The position numbers and the translations under genes are program-made. Below the pieces are notes generated by a model. It ran no database searches. It had not been told where the DNA came from and saw only the letters and a list, made by a program, of their open reading frames with translations. From assembly GCF_002812805.1 (NCBI RefSeq), contig NZ_NMUM01000023.1, forward strand, positions 124,001-188,000: a stretch of DNA of 64,000 bases. The letters are read 5' to 3'. Shown here piece after piece: positions 46,667-55,067 of this stretch. Numbering within the stretch: position 1 is the stretch's first letter; every line of letters starts with the position of its first letter. Source of the DNA: Microbacterium lacus (GTDB lineage: Bacteria > Actinomycetota > Actinomycetes > Actinomycetales > Microbacteriaceae).

Positions 46667-46693
46667 ATCCCCCGGATTCCCGGGGGATTTTTT
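46667..46693 (+). terminator. Intrinsic terminator after tRNA-Glu
   Basis: An 8-bp stem TCCCCCGG/CCGGGGGA with a 4-base loop is followed by TTTTTT. Confidence 0.92.
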
Positions 46694-47018
46694 CGTTTCC
46701 GCCCCCATCGGGACGAGGCCCCGTCAGCCGCGGGTGGGCCCACGCCGCGAGGAGGGGCCCCGGGCGCCGCATCGCGGCGTTCGGGGTAGCGGTGGGGGCG
46801 AATCCCGCCCGGCGTTCCGAGTCCCAGCGGGGCGCTCAAGGAGCGCTCCGCGTCACGCAGGAATGGAGGAATGTGCCAGGGAAGAGATCACTACTCTCAT
46901 CCGTACTCGGTTGGTTACCGCCTGAGGCTCAGCCCGCCTTCCCGAAGTTCCCGTTCTCCACCCGCGCAGGGGTGGCTGCGTAACGAACGACATACCCCGG
47001 TCTGTCGTTCGACGGACA
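46694..47018. other. Gene-poor gap between tRNA-Glu terminator and IS element
   Basis: I see no credible gene in these 325 bases. The short open frames on both strands lack ribosome-binding sites and family similarity. The stretch does not contain the missing HNH end of the gene cut by the IS element. A tRNA terminator beside an IS element is a typical integration-prone spot. Confidence 0.6.
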
Positions 47019-47027
47019 TGTCCCGCG

Positions 47028-47978
47028 TCAAGTAGTTGGCAGGGATTCTTCGATTTCGAAGTTGGGGATGGTCGGGTCGGCCAGGCCCATGTGCACCTCT
47101 ATCGGCCGGTTCCAAGCGATCGCCTCATGAGGGCGGGTCTCGTTGTACTCGATGCGGTAGTCCTCGGCGCGTTCGACGAGGGTGAGCGCGTCGGGGATGT
47201 CGTCGAGGAACAGCCGTTCGTACTTCAGCGTCCCGAAGCCGCGTTCGCGTGATCCGTTCTGCCCCGGTGACTTCACCCTGGTGCGGACGTGTCGCAGTTC
47301 GGGGTGGCGCATGATGAACAGCTCGAAGTTCATCGATCGGAATGGACCGCCGTTGTCTGTGACGATCGTGACGACCGGCAGCAGCTCGCCGGTCTCGTCG
47401 TCGACCTGACATTGGTCGACGAGGGGGTGGCCGAACAGGGTCACGTAGTCGACGAGGGCGAGTTCGATCGCGGCGATCGCGTCGTGCTGGTTCGCGGTCG
47501 GCGAGGTGTGAAACGGGTGCTCGAGCTTCGAGTACCAGTCCCGGCAGCCGGCGATCCTCCAGATCCCACCCTGGGTGGTCTCGAACTCGCTGAAGTCCAA
47601 CTGCCATACCTGGTTCGGGCCGGTCGGGTTTCGTGCGAACGCGGCCTTGCGGTTCTTCGCGAGTTCTCGACGCTGCTTCTGGTACTCCGATGGCAGGATC
47701 AGCCCGTCATCGCGCAGCAGCCGCAGCACGGTCGCCTGGGACACCTTGTGTCCGTCATGGCGGGTCATCGCCCAGATCTTCCGGTGGCCCCACTCCGGCT
47801 TCTTCAACGCATGCGCGACCACCAGCGGCCGGGCCGCGTCTCGCGCCGGCTGCGGCCACGGGCCCTTCGGCGGCCGGTCAGTCTTCGCCTTGGCCTGCCA
47901 GCGCCGCCAGGTGCGTTCGGGCATGTCGATCAGCTGACAGAACCTCGCGGTCGACATGCCCGCCTCGGTGCGGATCAC
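47028..47978 (-). CDS. IS3-type transposase OrfB (integrase core)
   Basis: This 316-residue DDE transposase has an rve-type core. Asp128 (WQLDFSEF), Asp208 (VTDNGGPF) and Glu245 (GSRERGFGTLKYER) form the triad. An HTH_21-like segment (WGHRKIWAMTRHDGHKVSQA) lies before the core. The start GTG 47978 overlaps the orfA stop (GTGA), so OrfB is made by coupling rather than the -1 frameshift usual in IS3 relatives. All catalytic residues are intact, so the element may be active. Confidence 0.9.
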   Translation of the reverse strand: MIRTEAGMSTARFCQLIDMPERTWRRWQAKAKTDRPPKGPWPQPARDAARPLVVAHALKKPEWGHRKIWAMTRHDGHKVSQATVLRLLRDDGLILPSEYQKQRRELAKNRKAAFARNPTGPNQVWQLDFSEFETTQGGIWRIAGCRDWYSKLEHPFHTSPTANQHDAIAAIELALVDYVTLFGHPLVDQCQVDDETGELLPVVTIVTDNGGPFRSMNFELFIMRHPELRHVRTRVKSPGQNGSRERGFGTLKYERLFLDDIPDALTLVERAEDYRIEYNETRPHEAIAWNRPIEVHMGLADPTIPNFEIEESLPTT

Positions 47979-48292
47979 CTCGAGGTCCTCGAAGGGCCCA
48001 GGCGGCCCTCGGCGCTCTTCTTCCAGACCCGGATCTCGACCGCGGCCTCACCCAGCGCCTGGGTGAGCTCGGCGACCTCGTCCTCGAGCTGCTGCTCGCG
48101 GGTCGAGGGCTTGGACTTACCCGCCTCGATGCCGGCTCTGCCGCCCTCGAGGAACTGGCGCTTCCAGTTCCCGATGGCCTGCTCCGAGACCTTCTCACGG
48201 CGGCCCGCTTCAGCGATCGTGATCTCGCCCTGCAACACGGACAACACGATGCGGAGCTTCTTCTCCACGGGGATCGTCGGTGGACGACTCAT
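47975..48292 (-). CDS. IS3-type transposase OrfA (helix-turn-helix)
   Basis: This 105-residue DNA-binding protein has the helix-turn-helix EKKLRIVLSVLQGEITIAEA, then GRREKVSEQAIGNWKRQFLEG (about 10-50). A predicted coiled-coil tail REQQLEDEVAELTQALGEAAV (about 70-90) resembles the OrfA leucine-zipper. It lies at the upstream end of the IS element and overlaps orfB by four bases. Confidence 0.88.
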   Translation of the reverse strand: MSRPPTIPVEKKLRIVLSVLQGEITIAEAGRREKVSEQAIGNWKRQFLEGGRAGIEAGKSKPSTREQQLEDEVAELTQALGEAAVEIRVWKKSAEGRLGPSRTSR

Positions 48293-48365
48293 GACATTCA
48301 GACCTCTCAGCTGGGGCGTTACATCAGCAACTAACTACCCCTGCCAAACATTCTGACGCGCGACA

Positions 48366-49421
48366 GTATCGGTCAACGGCGAGGACCTGACCGGAGATGG
48401 GGTGGGTGAGGATCCGGTCCCACCCGGTTGCCCCCGCGGTGAGCATGCACGCGGTTTCCGGGTCGACGGGGGAGTGCCCGACGAGAAACTCGGACTCATA
48501 TGGGTCGGTGATCCGCTTCTCGATCAGCGACATGACCGGGACGGTGATCTGCACGGTGGCGCGGATCGCACCCAGGTCGGTGGGACCGCCATCGTGGGCG
48601 GTCGGGGCGGCCGTGAGGAGCAGGTCGCCGAAGATGTCAGCACGGATCTGGTCCGTGGTGCGGACGTCCGCGGTGTCGGTGTCTTCGCCATCCGTCTGCG
48701 CCTGTGTCTGCGCGTGCGCGTGCGCGTGCGCGTCGGATTCTGCGATGCCATCGGCGTCGCGGCGTGCATCGATCACGGAGCGTGCCATCTCGCTGAGCCG
48801 GTCATGCACGCCATGCGCGACCACGGCGGGCAACAGCGCGCGCAGCTCAGCCATCCCGTCGTCGACATCGGTCACCCACACGGCGCGGTCCTCGACCGCC
48901 CGGCGGTGGCGCTGCTCGAATGTCGTGTCGGCGTACCACTCCGCCCGCCGCTTCGCCAACGGCGTCAGCCGCGTCGCAGACTCCGCCGCCGCGATCTGCA
49001 GCACATCCTGTTCGAACTCGCCGCGCATCTCCGGGGTCTCGATGATCGACCCGGCCGTCACGATCGCCCGCACATGCGCAGCAGAAATGACCCCGGCATC
49101 CAACGCTTCCAGCGTCCCGACGTAGTCGTTCACGAGGGTTGCGGCTTCGCCCATCTGACGTTGCACGGTGCGGTCACTGATCCGCAGTGCCGCACCGATC
49201 TCGGCCGCGATCGACCGATACGGGAACGCGGCGTCTGACCCGACGCGACCGTTATCGGCTTCCTCGGTCCAGTCCGCAGCGATCATCTGCGCCTCCGCGA
49301 GCATGCGAGCTTCTTCCGCATCCAACCGGGCTTTCGCCGCACGGATCTCGATCAGCTTCGGCAGCAACAGGTTCATCCGCGCATCAGCCCGAAGCCGGGC
49401 GTTCAGTGCGGATTCGGTCAT
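48366..49421 (-). pseudogene. DUF222 (13E12) HNH endonuclease family gene cut by the IS element
   Basis: The remnant encodes 352 native residues of the DUF222 domain and ends at GQVLAVDRY. The next codons belong to the IS terminal repeat, adding a short foreign tail and a stop at 48324. Family members normally continue with a C-terminal HNH nuclease domain (CRFPGC-type zinc motif and a DH pair), which is absent. That part is not found on the other side of the IS either, so it has been deleted. A His-Ala/Gln-Thr-rich insert (about 230-245) comes from a GCGTGC-type tandem repeat at 48713-48735. These multicopy proteins have no settled function. Confidence 0.85.
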
Positions 49422-49556
49422 GACTTCATCATCCGACCAACCACCGACATCGAAGCCCCGAAAAGCACCCGGATCAGGCCTTCAAAGATGAGAAGAACAT
49501 GAGAAAACGTTCCCCAAGAGGGCGTGCTCAGCTCCGAACTGCGTGAGCGGGCCGGA

Positions 49557-49853
49557 TCAACCCGCGACGACGGATGTGAAGTGCTCGACCACCGGGAACG
49601 GGTTGTAGAAGTGATGCAGCAGCGTCTTCCAGGACTCGTATTCGCGAGACATCCGGAACCCGTCGGTGTGTGCCTCGACCGAGTCCCATTCGATCAGCAG
49701 CAGATAGAGGTTCGGGGACTCGATCGACCGGGACAGAGACACGGACCGACACCCGGGCTGGTCGGCGACGAGCGGTCGGGCCTTCGCAAACGCGGCCTCG
49801 AAGTCAGGTTCGCTGCCGGAACGGACGGGAAGGATGGCGTGCTCGAGAATCAC
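49557..49853 (-). CDS. Antibiotic biosynthesis monooxygenase (ABM)-domain protein
   Basis: This 98-residue ferredoxin-like-fold protein starts at GTG 49853 (VILEHAILPVRSGSEPDFEA). The strand-helix pattern, with PGCRSVSLSRSIESPNLYLLL and EWDSVEAHTDGFRMSREYE, matches the ABM/dimeric alpha-beta barrel family. Members are small cofactor-free oxygenases or heme-binding proteins, many with no assigned role. The gene starts 28 bases after the TetR stop, so it may be the last gene of the phosphonate-type operon. Confidence 0.75.
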   Translation of the reverse strand: MILEHAILPVRSGSEPDFEAAFAKARPLVADQPGCRSVSLSRSIESPNLYLLLIEWDSVEAHTDGFRMSREYESWKTLLHHFYNPFPVVEHFTSVVAG

Positions 49854-49881
49854 GAGGTTAGCTTTGCACGAGCGAGGGCGC

Positions 49882-50520
49882 TCAGCGCCTGAGCATCCCT
49901 TCCCACGCGATCTCGAATGCTTGCTGGCAGCGCGCGATGACCCCCGGGTCGGTGAACGATTCGCCGCGCACGACGACCTGGTAATAGACGACACCGGCGA
50001 GAAGATCGAAGCCGGTCGCGGGATCCAGATCGGGGCGCAGGATGCCCCGCTCGATCGCCTCGCGCAGCGCCGCCTCGAGACTCGCCCGGCGTCGTGTGAC
50101 ATGTGTCTGCCAGTACGCCCGCTGCAGGCTGCGGTCGGCCATCGCGAGCGCGATGCGCTGACGGAAGCGCTGTTCGGTGTAGCACGTGAGCGACTCTCCC
50201 TGCTCGAGCGTCAGCGACCCGAGAATCGCGGCCTTGACCGCCGACCCGTCGTCACCAAGAACGATGGGCCGGGGAATCGAGCGCCCCTGGTCGAGTGCCG
50301 CCGCGATCAGCTGCGTGAGTGAGGGCCACCGCCGGTACAGTGCCGCCCTGCTGACGCCGGAACCGGCGACGACCCGCCCCACCGTGACCGCATCGCCCGC
50401 ATCGATGAGCGCGAGCGTGGCATCGAGAATCTGGCGCTCGATGTCTTCATCCCGGGGGCGCCCCGGCCGGCGAGCCGCGCGCTGAGTTGCCGTGGTTGTC
50501 ACGGTCGAAGTCATCGTCAC
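49882..50520 (-). CDS. TetR-family transcriptional regulator
   Basis: This 212-residue repressor has a helix-turn-helix VGRVVAGSGVSRAALYRRWPSLTQLI (about 47-72) and a TetR_C-type ligand domain. The start GTG 50520 overlaps the stop of the phosphatase gene (GTGA), so it is translated with the transport operon. Being inside the operon, it most likely gives feedback control of the phnDCE promoter. The ligand is unknown. Confidence 0.88.
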   Translation of the reverse strand: MTMTSTVTTTATQRAARRPGRPRDEDIERQILDATLALIDAGDAVTVGRVVAGSGVSRAALYRRWPSLTQLIAAALDQGRSIPRPIVLGDDGSAVKAAILGSLTLEQGESLTCYTEQRFRQRIALAMADRSLQRAYWQTHVTRRRASLEAALREAIERGILRPDLDPATGFDLLAGVVYYQVVVRGESFTDPGVIARCQQAFEIAWEGMLRR

Positions 50521-51287
50521 ACCGAAGCCAGGGCCCGCGCTCGCAACCGCGCGATGCTCGCATCTGCGAGACCCGCCTCGCGGACGGGAGCGAGCGGATC
50601 GCCGTGACGCTCACGCAGCTCGGTCAGAAGTATCTGCATCGACACGGCCATCCGCTGATCGGTCAGCGCCTCGGTCAGCGCCGCCATCTGCTCGAGATCG
50701 AACCCGAGACGCTCGAGCAGCACGCCCATCGTGGGACGCATCCGCTCATTGATGGCGACCATGTTCATACCGGTGCGCGCGTAGTCGGTGACGATGTCGT
50801 CGTCGCTCGCGCCGAGACAGAGCAGCAGCATCGCCGCAAGCACACCGGTGCGGTCACGACCCGCGGCGCAGTGGAACGCCGTCGCCCCGGGCGAGAGCGC
50901 GATGACCGTGAGCGCCGTTGCGAGCTGAGGCGCCGCCGCCTCGACCATCCGTACGTACATGTGACCCATCGACTCGTGCGAAAAGTCGCGCATGCTCTCG
51001 TGGGACATTCCCTCTCCCACATCGGCCATGAGCGGCAGGTGGTGGTAGGCCACGGGCTGGCCGGCGAGCGGGCCGCGACCCGTCAGCGCCACCTCGCCCG
51101 TCGAGCGGAGGTCGATCACTGCGGTGACTCCGCTCGCGACGAGCGCGGAAGCATCCGACTCGGTGATCGTCGCGAGGTCGTCGGCACGCACCGCGATGCC
51201 GGGGCGCAGCGTTCCCCCCTCGATGGGGATGCCGCCGAGGTCGCGCAGGTTCACGGGGGGACTGAGGGTGATGTCGAACGTGTTCAT
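50517..51287 (-). CDS. Tyrosine-protein phosphatase-like protein (DSP/IphP type)
   Basis: This 256-residue phosphatase has the P-loop HCAAGRDRTG with nucleophile Cys140. Family marks include NLRDLGG near residue 13, FRPGIAVRADDL-type and VIDLRSTGEV. Such enzymes remove phosphate from phosphotyrosine, phosphoinositides or other monoesters. It overlaps the permease gene upstream (ATGA) and the TetR gene downstream (GTGA). Its coupling to a phosphonate/phosphite-type importer suggests it acts on an imported phospho-compound, which is inference. Confidence 0.88.
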   Translation of the reverse strand: MNTFDITLSPPVNLRDLGGIPIEGGTLRPGIAVRADDLATITESDASALVASGVTAVIDLRSTGEVALTGRGPLAGQPVAYHHLPLMADVGEGMSHESMRDFSHESMGHMYVRMVEAAAPQLATALTVIALSPGATAFHCAAGRDRTGVLAAMLLLCLGASDDDIVTDYARTGMNMVAINERMRPTMGVLLERLGFDLEQMAALTEALTDQRMAVSMQILLTELRERHGDPLAPVREAGLADASIARLRARALASV

Positions 51288-52135
51288 GTGATTCGCTTTC
51301 GGATGAGTGCGCTGCCCTGGTCGATGACCGTGACGAGCACGATAATGCAGATGATGATGGCGCTCAGGTGCCCGTAGTCGTACATGCGCATGGCCGTGGT
51401 GAGTTCGAGGCCGATGCCGCCCGCACCGACAAGCCCGAGGATCGTGGCGCCCCGGACATTGCCCTCGAACAGCAGCAGCGTGTACGAAACCAGCAAGGGT
51501 GCGGCCTGGGGCAGCACTCCGTACTGGATGACCTGGCGCTTGGACGCTCCGACCGCCTCCATCGCCGTCATGGGGCCACGGTCGACGGACTCCATGGCCT
51601 CGGCGAAGACCTTCCCGATCGATCCGATCGACCCGAGCGTCATGGCGAGAATGCCGGCGAAGGGCCCGAGGCCGACGGCCGAGACGAACATGAGCGCGAA
51701 GACCAGGTCGGGCACGGCACGGATGATGTTCATGGCCCAGCGCGAGAGGTAATACAGCCAGGTCGGGGCGAGGTTCGACGAAGCACCGAAAGCGACGATC
51801 AGCGACAGGATGGCGCCGAGCCCCGTCCCGACGATCGCCATCTGCAGCGTCTCGATGAGCAGGGCCACGATCGTGCCGAAGTCCGAGAAGTCCGGCGGGA
51901 ACAGCCGACTCGTGAACTCGGCCATGTTGACCGCACCGTCGGCCAGCTTGCTGAAGTTGAACTCAGCGCCCTGGAACGACCAGAGCAGCACGACCAGAGC
52001 GATCGGGATGCCGATCAGGAAGCGCGTGCGCGGGATGCGGAACGCCCGTTCGAGGCGGGAACGCTCGGCGGGATCGAGTGCGACGGGGGCGCGACCCGCG
52101 GCGCGGGGCGCACGTTCAGGCGCGGTGGTGGACAC
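51284..52135 (-). CDS. phnE: Phosphonate/phosphite-type ABC transporter permease
   Basis: This 283-residue permease has about six helices. The cytoplasmic EAA loop reads EAMESVDRGPMTAMEAVGAS, then KRQVIQYGVLPQAAP. I chose GTG 52135 (VSTTAPERAP) because GAGGAGG lies six bases before it; an ATG at 52165 is the alternative. It overlaps phnC by 20 bases and the phosphatase gene by four. It forms the membrane channel for the phnD/phnC import system. Confidence 0.9.
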   Translation of the reverse strand: MSTTAPERAPRAAGRAPVALDPAERSRLERAFRIPRTRFLIGIPIALVVLLWSFQGAEFNFSKLADGAVNMAEFTSRLFPPDFSDFGTIVALLIETLQMAIVGTGLGAILSLIVAFGASSNLAPTWLYYLSRWAMNIIRAVPDLVFALMFVSAVGLGPFAGILAMTLGSIGSIGKVFAEAMESVDRGPMTAMEAVGASKRQVIQYGVLPQAAPLLVSYTLLLFEGNVRGATILGLVGAGGIGLELTTAMRMYDYGHLSAIIICIIVLVTVIDQGSALIRKRIT

Positions 52136-52970
52136 GGGGTGCCTCCTCGGGAGCATCGTGGTCATGCTGATCGTCTTGCTCGTCGTCGTAGAGAACGGCC
52201 AGGCGTTCTGCGTCGAGCTCGGACGTCGGGGCCGACACGATCACGCGCCCATGACGCAGGCCGACGATTCGATCCGAGTAGCGCAGGGCCAGCGGCAGCA
52301 CGTGCAGGCTGACCAGGACGGGGATGCCGTCGGTCACCGCGATCTCGCGCAGCAGGCCCAGCACCGAGTCAGCGAGCTTCGGATCCAGCGAAGCGACCGG
52401 CTCGTCGGCGAGGATGAGCCGCGGCTGCTGCATGAGGGCCCGTGCAATCGCCACGCGCTGCTGCTGCCCGCCGCTCAGCGAACGTGCCGGCGCGGTGGCC
52501 TTGTGGGCGATGCCGACACGGTCCAGGTAGTGCATCGCCCGCATCCGCTGTTCGCGTCCGAAGCCTCCGACGAGGTTGGACGGTCCCGCGTTGTACAGCC
52601 CACCCGTGAGCACATTGGTGAGTACGCTCATCCGCGGGATCAGGTTGAACTGCTGAAACACCTGACCGACATCCGATCGCAGGTGTCGCATCTCGCGCGG
52701 ACGAAGGCCCCCGACGTGCCGGCCCGCCACGGTGACCTGCCCCGCGGCGGACGGTGCGAAACCGGTGAGGCTCCGCATGAGCGTCGACTTGCCCGAGCCC
52801 GAGGCGCCGAGGAGCGCCACCATCTCGCCGGCGTGCAACGCGAGGTCGACCCCCTCCAGCACGGGGGTGCCGTCGTACGCGACGGTGAGCCCCCGCACGC
52901 TCACGAGTGGGGTGGTCGGGATTTCAGCGCCCGTCGCGCGGATCGCGGGGGCAGCGGGTGACAGGGTCAA
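52116..52970 (-). CDS. phnC: Phosphonate/phosphite-type ABC transporter ATPase
   Basis: This 284-residue ATPase has Walker A GASGSGKST, signature RSLSGGQQQRVAIARAL, Walker B LILADEPVASLD and switch-loop SLHVLP. The start is probably TTG 52970, whose last bases overlap the phnD stop (TTGA). A later in-frame GTG before VSVRGLTVAYDG is possible. The His/Asp-rich C-terminus (YDDEQDDQHDHDAPEEAPR) is unusual, and its region overlaps phnE. It energises import through phnE. Confidence 0.9.
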   Translation of the reverse strand: MTLSPAAPAIRATGAEIPTTPLVSVRGLTVAYDGTPVLEGVDLALHAGEMVALLGASGSGKSTLMRSLTGFAPSAAGQVTVAGRHVGGLRPREMRHLRSDVGQVFQQFNLIPRMSVLTNVLTGGLYNAGPSNLVGGFGREQRMRAMHYLDRVGIAHKATAPARSLSGGQQQRVAIARALMQQPRLILADEPVASLDPKLADSVLGLLREIAVTDGIPVLVSLHVLPLALRYSDRIVGLRHGRVIVSAPTSELDAERLAVLYDDEQDDQHDHDAPEEAPRVHHRA

Positions 52971-53878
52971 CGCAGGTCCTCGAGGTCGACGCCCGCGACC
53001 GCCGCGATCTCGACGAACCCGTCGAAGATGCTCGCGTCCGGCGCGATCATGACTTCTTGGCCGATGAATCCTTCGCCGTACGCACCCAGGGCCTCGGCGT
53101 TCTCTTCCGAGAACACGGCCGGAATCGCCTTCTCGAGCAGCGACCGCGTCTCGGCATCGAGCGAGGGTCGGACAAGCACGCTGCCCGACACCGGCATCGA
53201 GGCGCTCTCGCCGATACCGCGCCACTCGCCGTCCGCGAACGGAAAGTAGGGCTCGCCGAGATTGGTGAGCATGATCGCCGTGCATGCGGCATCGACCTGA
53301 CCCTGCTCGAGGGCGACGAAGCTGCCCTCGTGTCCGCCTGAGAACGCGCCTTCGTAGTCGACGCCGTTCTCGAGTCCGGCCTCGTGCAGCATGTGCACGG
53401 GCATGAAGTATCCCGAGCTCGACGCCTGGTCGGCGAACGCGACCGTCTTGCCCTCGAGGTCGTCGACGGTCTCGATGGGGGAGTCGGCGAGAACCACGCA
53501 GGTCGACACGGGTGTGTCGTCCGCTCCCCAGGCGAGCAGAGCGTCGACCTCGCCCGTGTTGACCGCGAGGGCCGACGGGAAGCCGCTCATGATGCCGATG
53601 TCGACGTGATCGGCGCGAATCGCCTCCACCACGCTCAGGTAATCGGGCACGTCGGTCACTTCGACCTCGCGGCCGGTTTCTTCTTCGATCAGCCGCGCGA
53701 GAGCGTCGGCGGGGTTCTCGGCCGACGGATCGTCGCCGAGGGGAATCGTGGCGATCGTGATCGGGGCATCGGATGCGCCCGCATCGGTGGTCGCGTCTGC
53801 GGCTGCGCTCTGGCAACCGGTCAGAGCGAGCACCGCGACGGCGCCGAGGGCGAGGAAGGGGATGGGGGAGCGAGACAT
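52967..53878 (-). CDS. phnD: Phosphonate/phosphite-type ABC transporter substrate-binding lipoprotein
   Basis: This 303-residue PhnD-like lipoprotein has a signal peptide with lipobox LTGC (Cys22). The mature protein has the family features GIMSGFPSALAV, LADSPIETVDDLEGKTVAFADQ, SSSGYFMP (binding-site serines) and SGGHEGSFVALEQGQVDAA. It captures phosphate, phosphite, phosphonate or a related oxyanion. GAAAGGA lies nine bases before ATG 53878. A small palindrome ACCAATGGT sits near the likely promoter (about 53916). It is the first gene of a six-gene coupled operon. Confidence 0.9.
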   Translation of the reverse strand: MSRSPIPFLALGAVAVLALTGCQSAAADATTDAGASDAPITIATIPLGDDPSAENPADALARLIEEETGREVEVTDVPDYLSVVEAIRADHVDIGIMSGFPSALAVNTGEVDALLAWGADDTPVSTCVVLADSPIETVDDLEGKTVAFADQASSSGYFMPVHMLHEAGLENGVDYEGAFSGGHEGSFVALEQGQVDAACTAIMLTNLGEPYFPFADGEWRGIGESASMPVSGSVLVRPSLDAETRSLLEKAIPAVFSEENAEALGAYGEGFIGQEVMIAPDASIFDGFVEIAAVAGVDLEDLR

Positions 53879-54113
53879 GTGGGGGTCCTTTCCGTGGTGT
53901 GAAGACCATTGGTATGGAAACCCGGAGAGATGGCGCGGAATTACGAGACCGCTGGACTCGTAAGGAAACGCCGGGTGAACAGTCGGGACGGGCTCAGTAC
54001 CTGCGAGCTCGGGTGGGTCGCTTCGACAAGCTCAGCGACCGCAAGCGGGGGCTGGTCGCTTCCCGCGCAAGCGGCGACCGCAGCTCGGCTGCAGTTCGAC
54101 GAGCCAGAGGGGC
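53879..54113. other. Gap between phnD and the IclR gene, with two GGTCGC...GCGACC hairpins
   Basis: GGTCGCTTCGACAAGCTCAG then CGACC (54016-54040) is a variant of the 21985-22160 repeat with compensating base changes in the stem. A second hairpin with GGTCGC/GCGACC ends lies at 54054-54079. The remainder holds the phnD promoter region and no visible gene. Confidence 0.7.
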
Positions 54114-54145
54114 TCGGTGACCGAAAATGTCCGGTCGGTCACCGA
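54114..54145. promoter_or_regulatory. Tandem operator: two TCGGTNACCGA palindromes 21 bp apart
   Basis: TCGGTGACCGA (54114-54124) and TCGGTCACCGA (54135-54145) are each perfect palindromes around one base. They are spaced two helical turns apart on the same DNA face. They lie about 85 bases upstream of the IclR start, so autoregulation is the simplest reading. Confidence 0.6.
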
Positions 54146-54230
54146 AAAATCAGACGCACAGCCGACATCATGTGAACGCCCAGCGTACTCAGGGGTGCCA
54201 AAGCGTACATCGAGGAGTAGCCTGTCAGGC

Positions 54231-55028
54231 ATGACGATGGCGCCAATGAAGGTCCTCGACCCGGATGCCGGGTCTCGTTCGGTGGTTGATCGCGCACTCT
54301 CGATCCTGGCCACATTCCAAGGGACGCGCTCGCGCCAAGCCCTCTCCGACATCAGTCGGAACAGCGGCCTGCCGATCGCGACCTGCTACCGCATCGTGCA
54401 GCGCCTGACCGAATGGGGCGCCCTCGAGCGGGACACGGATGGCCGCTACCGTGTGGGGCTGCGCCTCTGGGAGGTCGCATCCCGCGCCCCCCGCTCGGTC
54501 GGCCTGCAGCGTTACGCGCGACCGTACCTGCTCGACCTCTACGAAACGACCGGATTCGCGACCCACCTTGCGATCCGCGAGGGAATTGAGCTGGTCTCGA
54601 TCGAACGCTTCCACAACCCGCGCAAGAACCCGCGCCGCCCCATCATCGGCGACCGGTACCAGATGCACACGAGCGCGATCGGCCAGGTTCTGCTCGCCTA
54701 CGCGCCGCGGCACGTCCAAGAAGAGGTGCTCGCGGGCGACCTGCCCGCCTTCACCGCGCACACCTACACCGATCGCGACACGCTCGAGCGGGTGCTCGTC
54801 GACATCCAACGCAGCGGCTATGCCGTGAGCGACCGGCAGACCGACCTCGAGAACGTCGCCGTCGCCGCACCCGTTCGCGGATTCGACGGTTCGGTCATCG
54901 CCGCCGTCTCGCTGTCGTATCCGCCCGAGACGGGCGACGTGCGGGGAATGGTGCACCTCATCCGTCTGACCGCGACGTCGATTTCACGCACCCTCGCGGC
55001 CGCGGGTTACGGTGACGCCGCGAGCTGA
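54231..55028 (+). CDS. IclR-family transcriptional regulator
   Basis: This 265-residue protein has an N-terminal winged helix ALSDISRNSGLPIATCYRIV, then QRLTEWGALERD (about 40-72). The effector domain has GLQRYARPYLLDLYETTGFA and HTSAIGQVLLAY. I chose ATG 54231 with GAGGAG 13 bases upstream; ATGs at 54237 and 54246 are possible. It is divergent from phnD and converges on the catabolic operon. IclR proteins usually control aromatic or acid catabolism, so the 55-64 kb genes are likely targets, though no matching operator is seen there. Confidence 0.9.
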   Translation: MTMAPMKVLDPDAGSRSVVDRALSILATFQGTRSRQALSDISRNSGLPIATCYRIVQRLTEWGALERDTDGRYRVGLRLWEVASRAPRSVGLQRYARPYLLDLYETTGFATHLAIREGIELVSIERFHNPRKNPRRPIIGDRYQMHTSAIGQVLLAYAPRHVQEEVLAGDLPAFTAHTYTDRDTLERVLVDIQRSGYAVSDRQTDLENVAVAAPVRGFDGSVIAAVSLSYPPETGDVRGMVHLIRLTATSISRTLAAAGYGDAAS

Positions 55029-55067
55029 CCCGAGCAACTCACCACGACCGGCGAACCGCGAGCAGCC

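Larger units (their letters stand above)
47019..48365 (-). mobile_element. IS3-type insertion sequence (1347 bp)
   Basis: Ends carry an inverted repeat, TGTCCCGCGTCA at 47019-47030 and its near-complement at 48354-48365 (one mismatch). Similarity continues inward (GTTGGCAGGG / TTTGGCAGGG). It encodes orfA and orfB. The orfB stop lies within the left repeat. No target duplication is seen (ACA on the left, GTA on the right). The right end interrupts a DUF222/HNH gene. Confidence 0.88.

Noticed and set aside
46790..46835. Fragment resembling a tRNA T-arm, possible attachment-site remnant
   Set aside because: Only a few bases (GTTCCGAGTCCC) fit and no matching acceptor stem or duplicate of the tRNA-Glu end is found.
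46792..46983. 63-codon open frame between tRNA-Glu and the IS element
   Set aside because: It has no ribosome-binding site, no recognisable composition, and overlaps an equally poor frame on the other strand.
52967..53909. Long frame joining phnC to upstream sequence as a fusion
   Set aside because: The upstream part is phnD read in a wrong frame; phnC proper begins at the TTGA junction.
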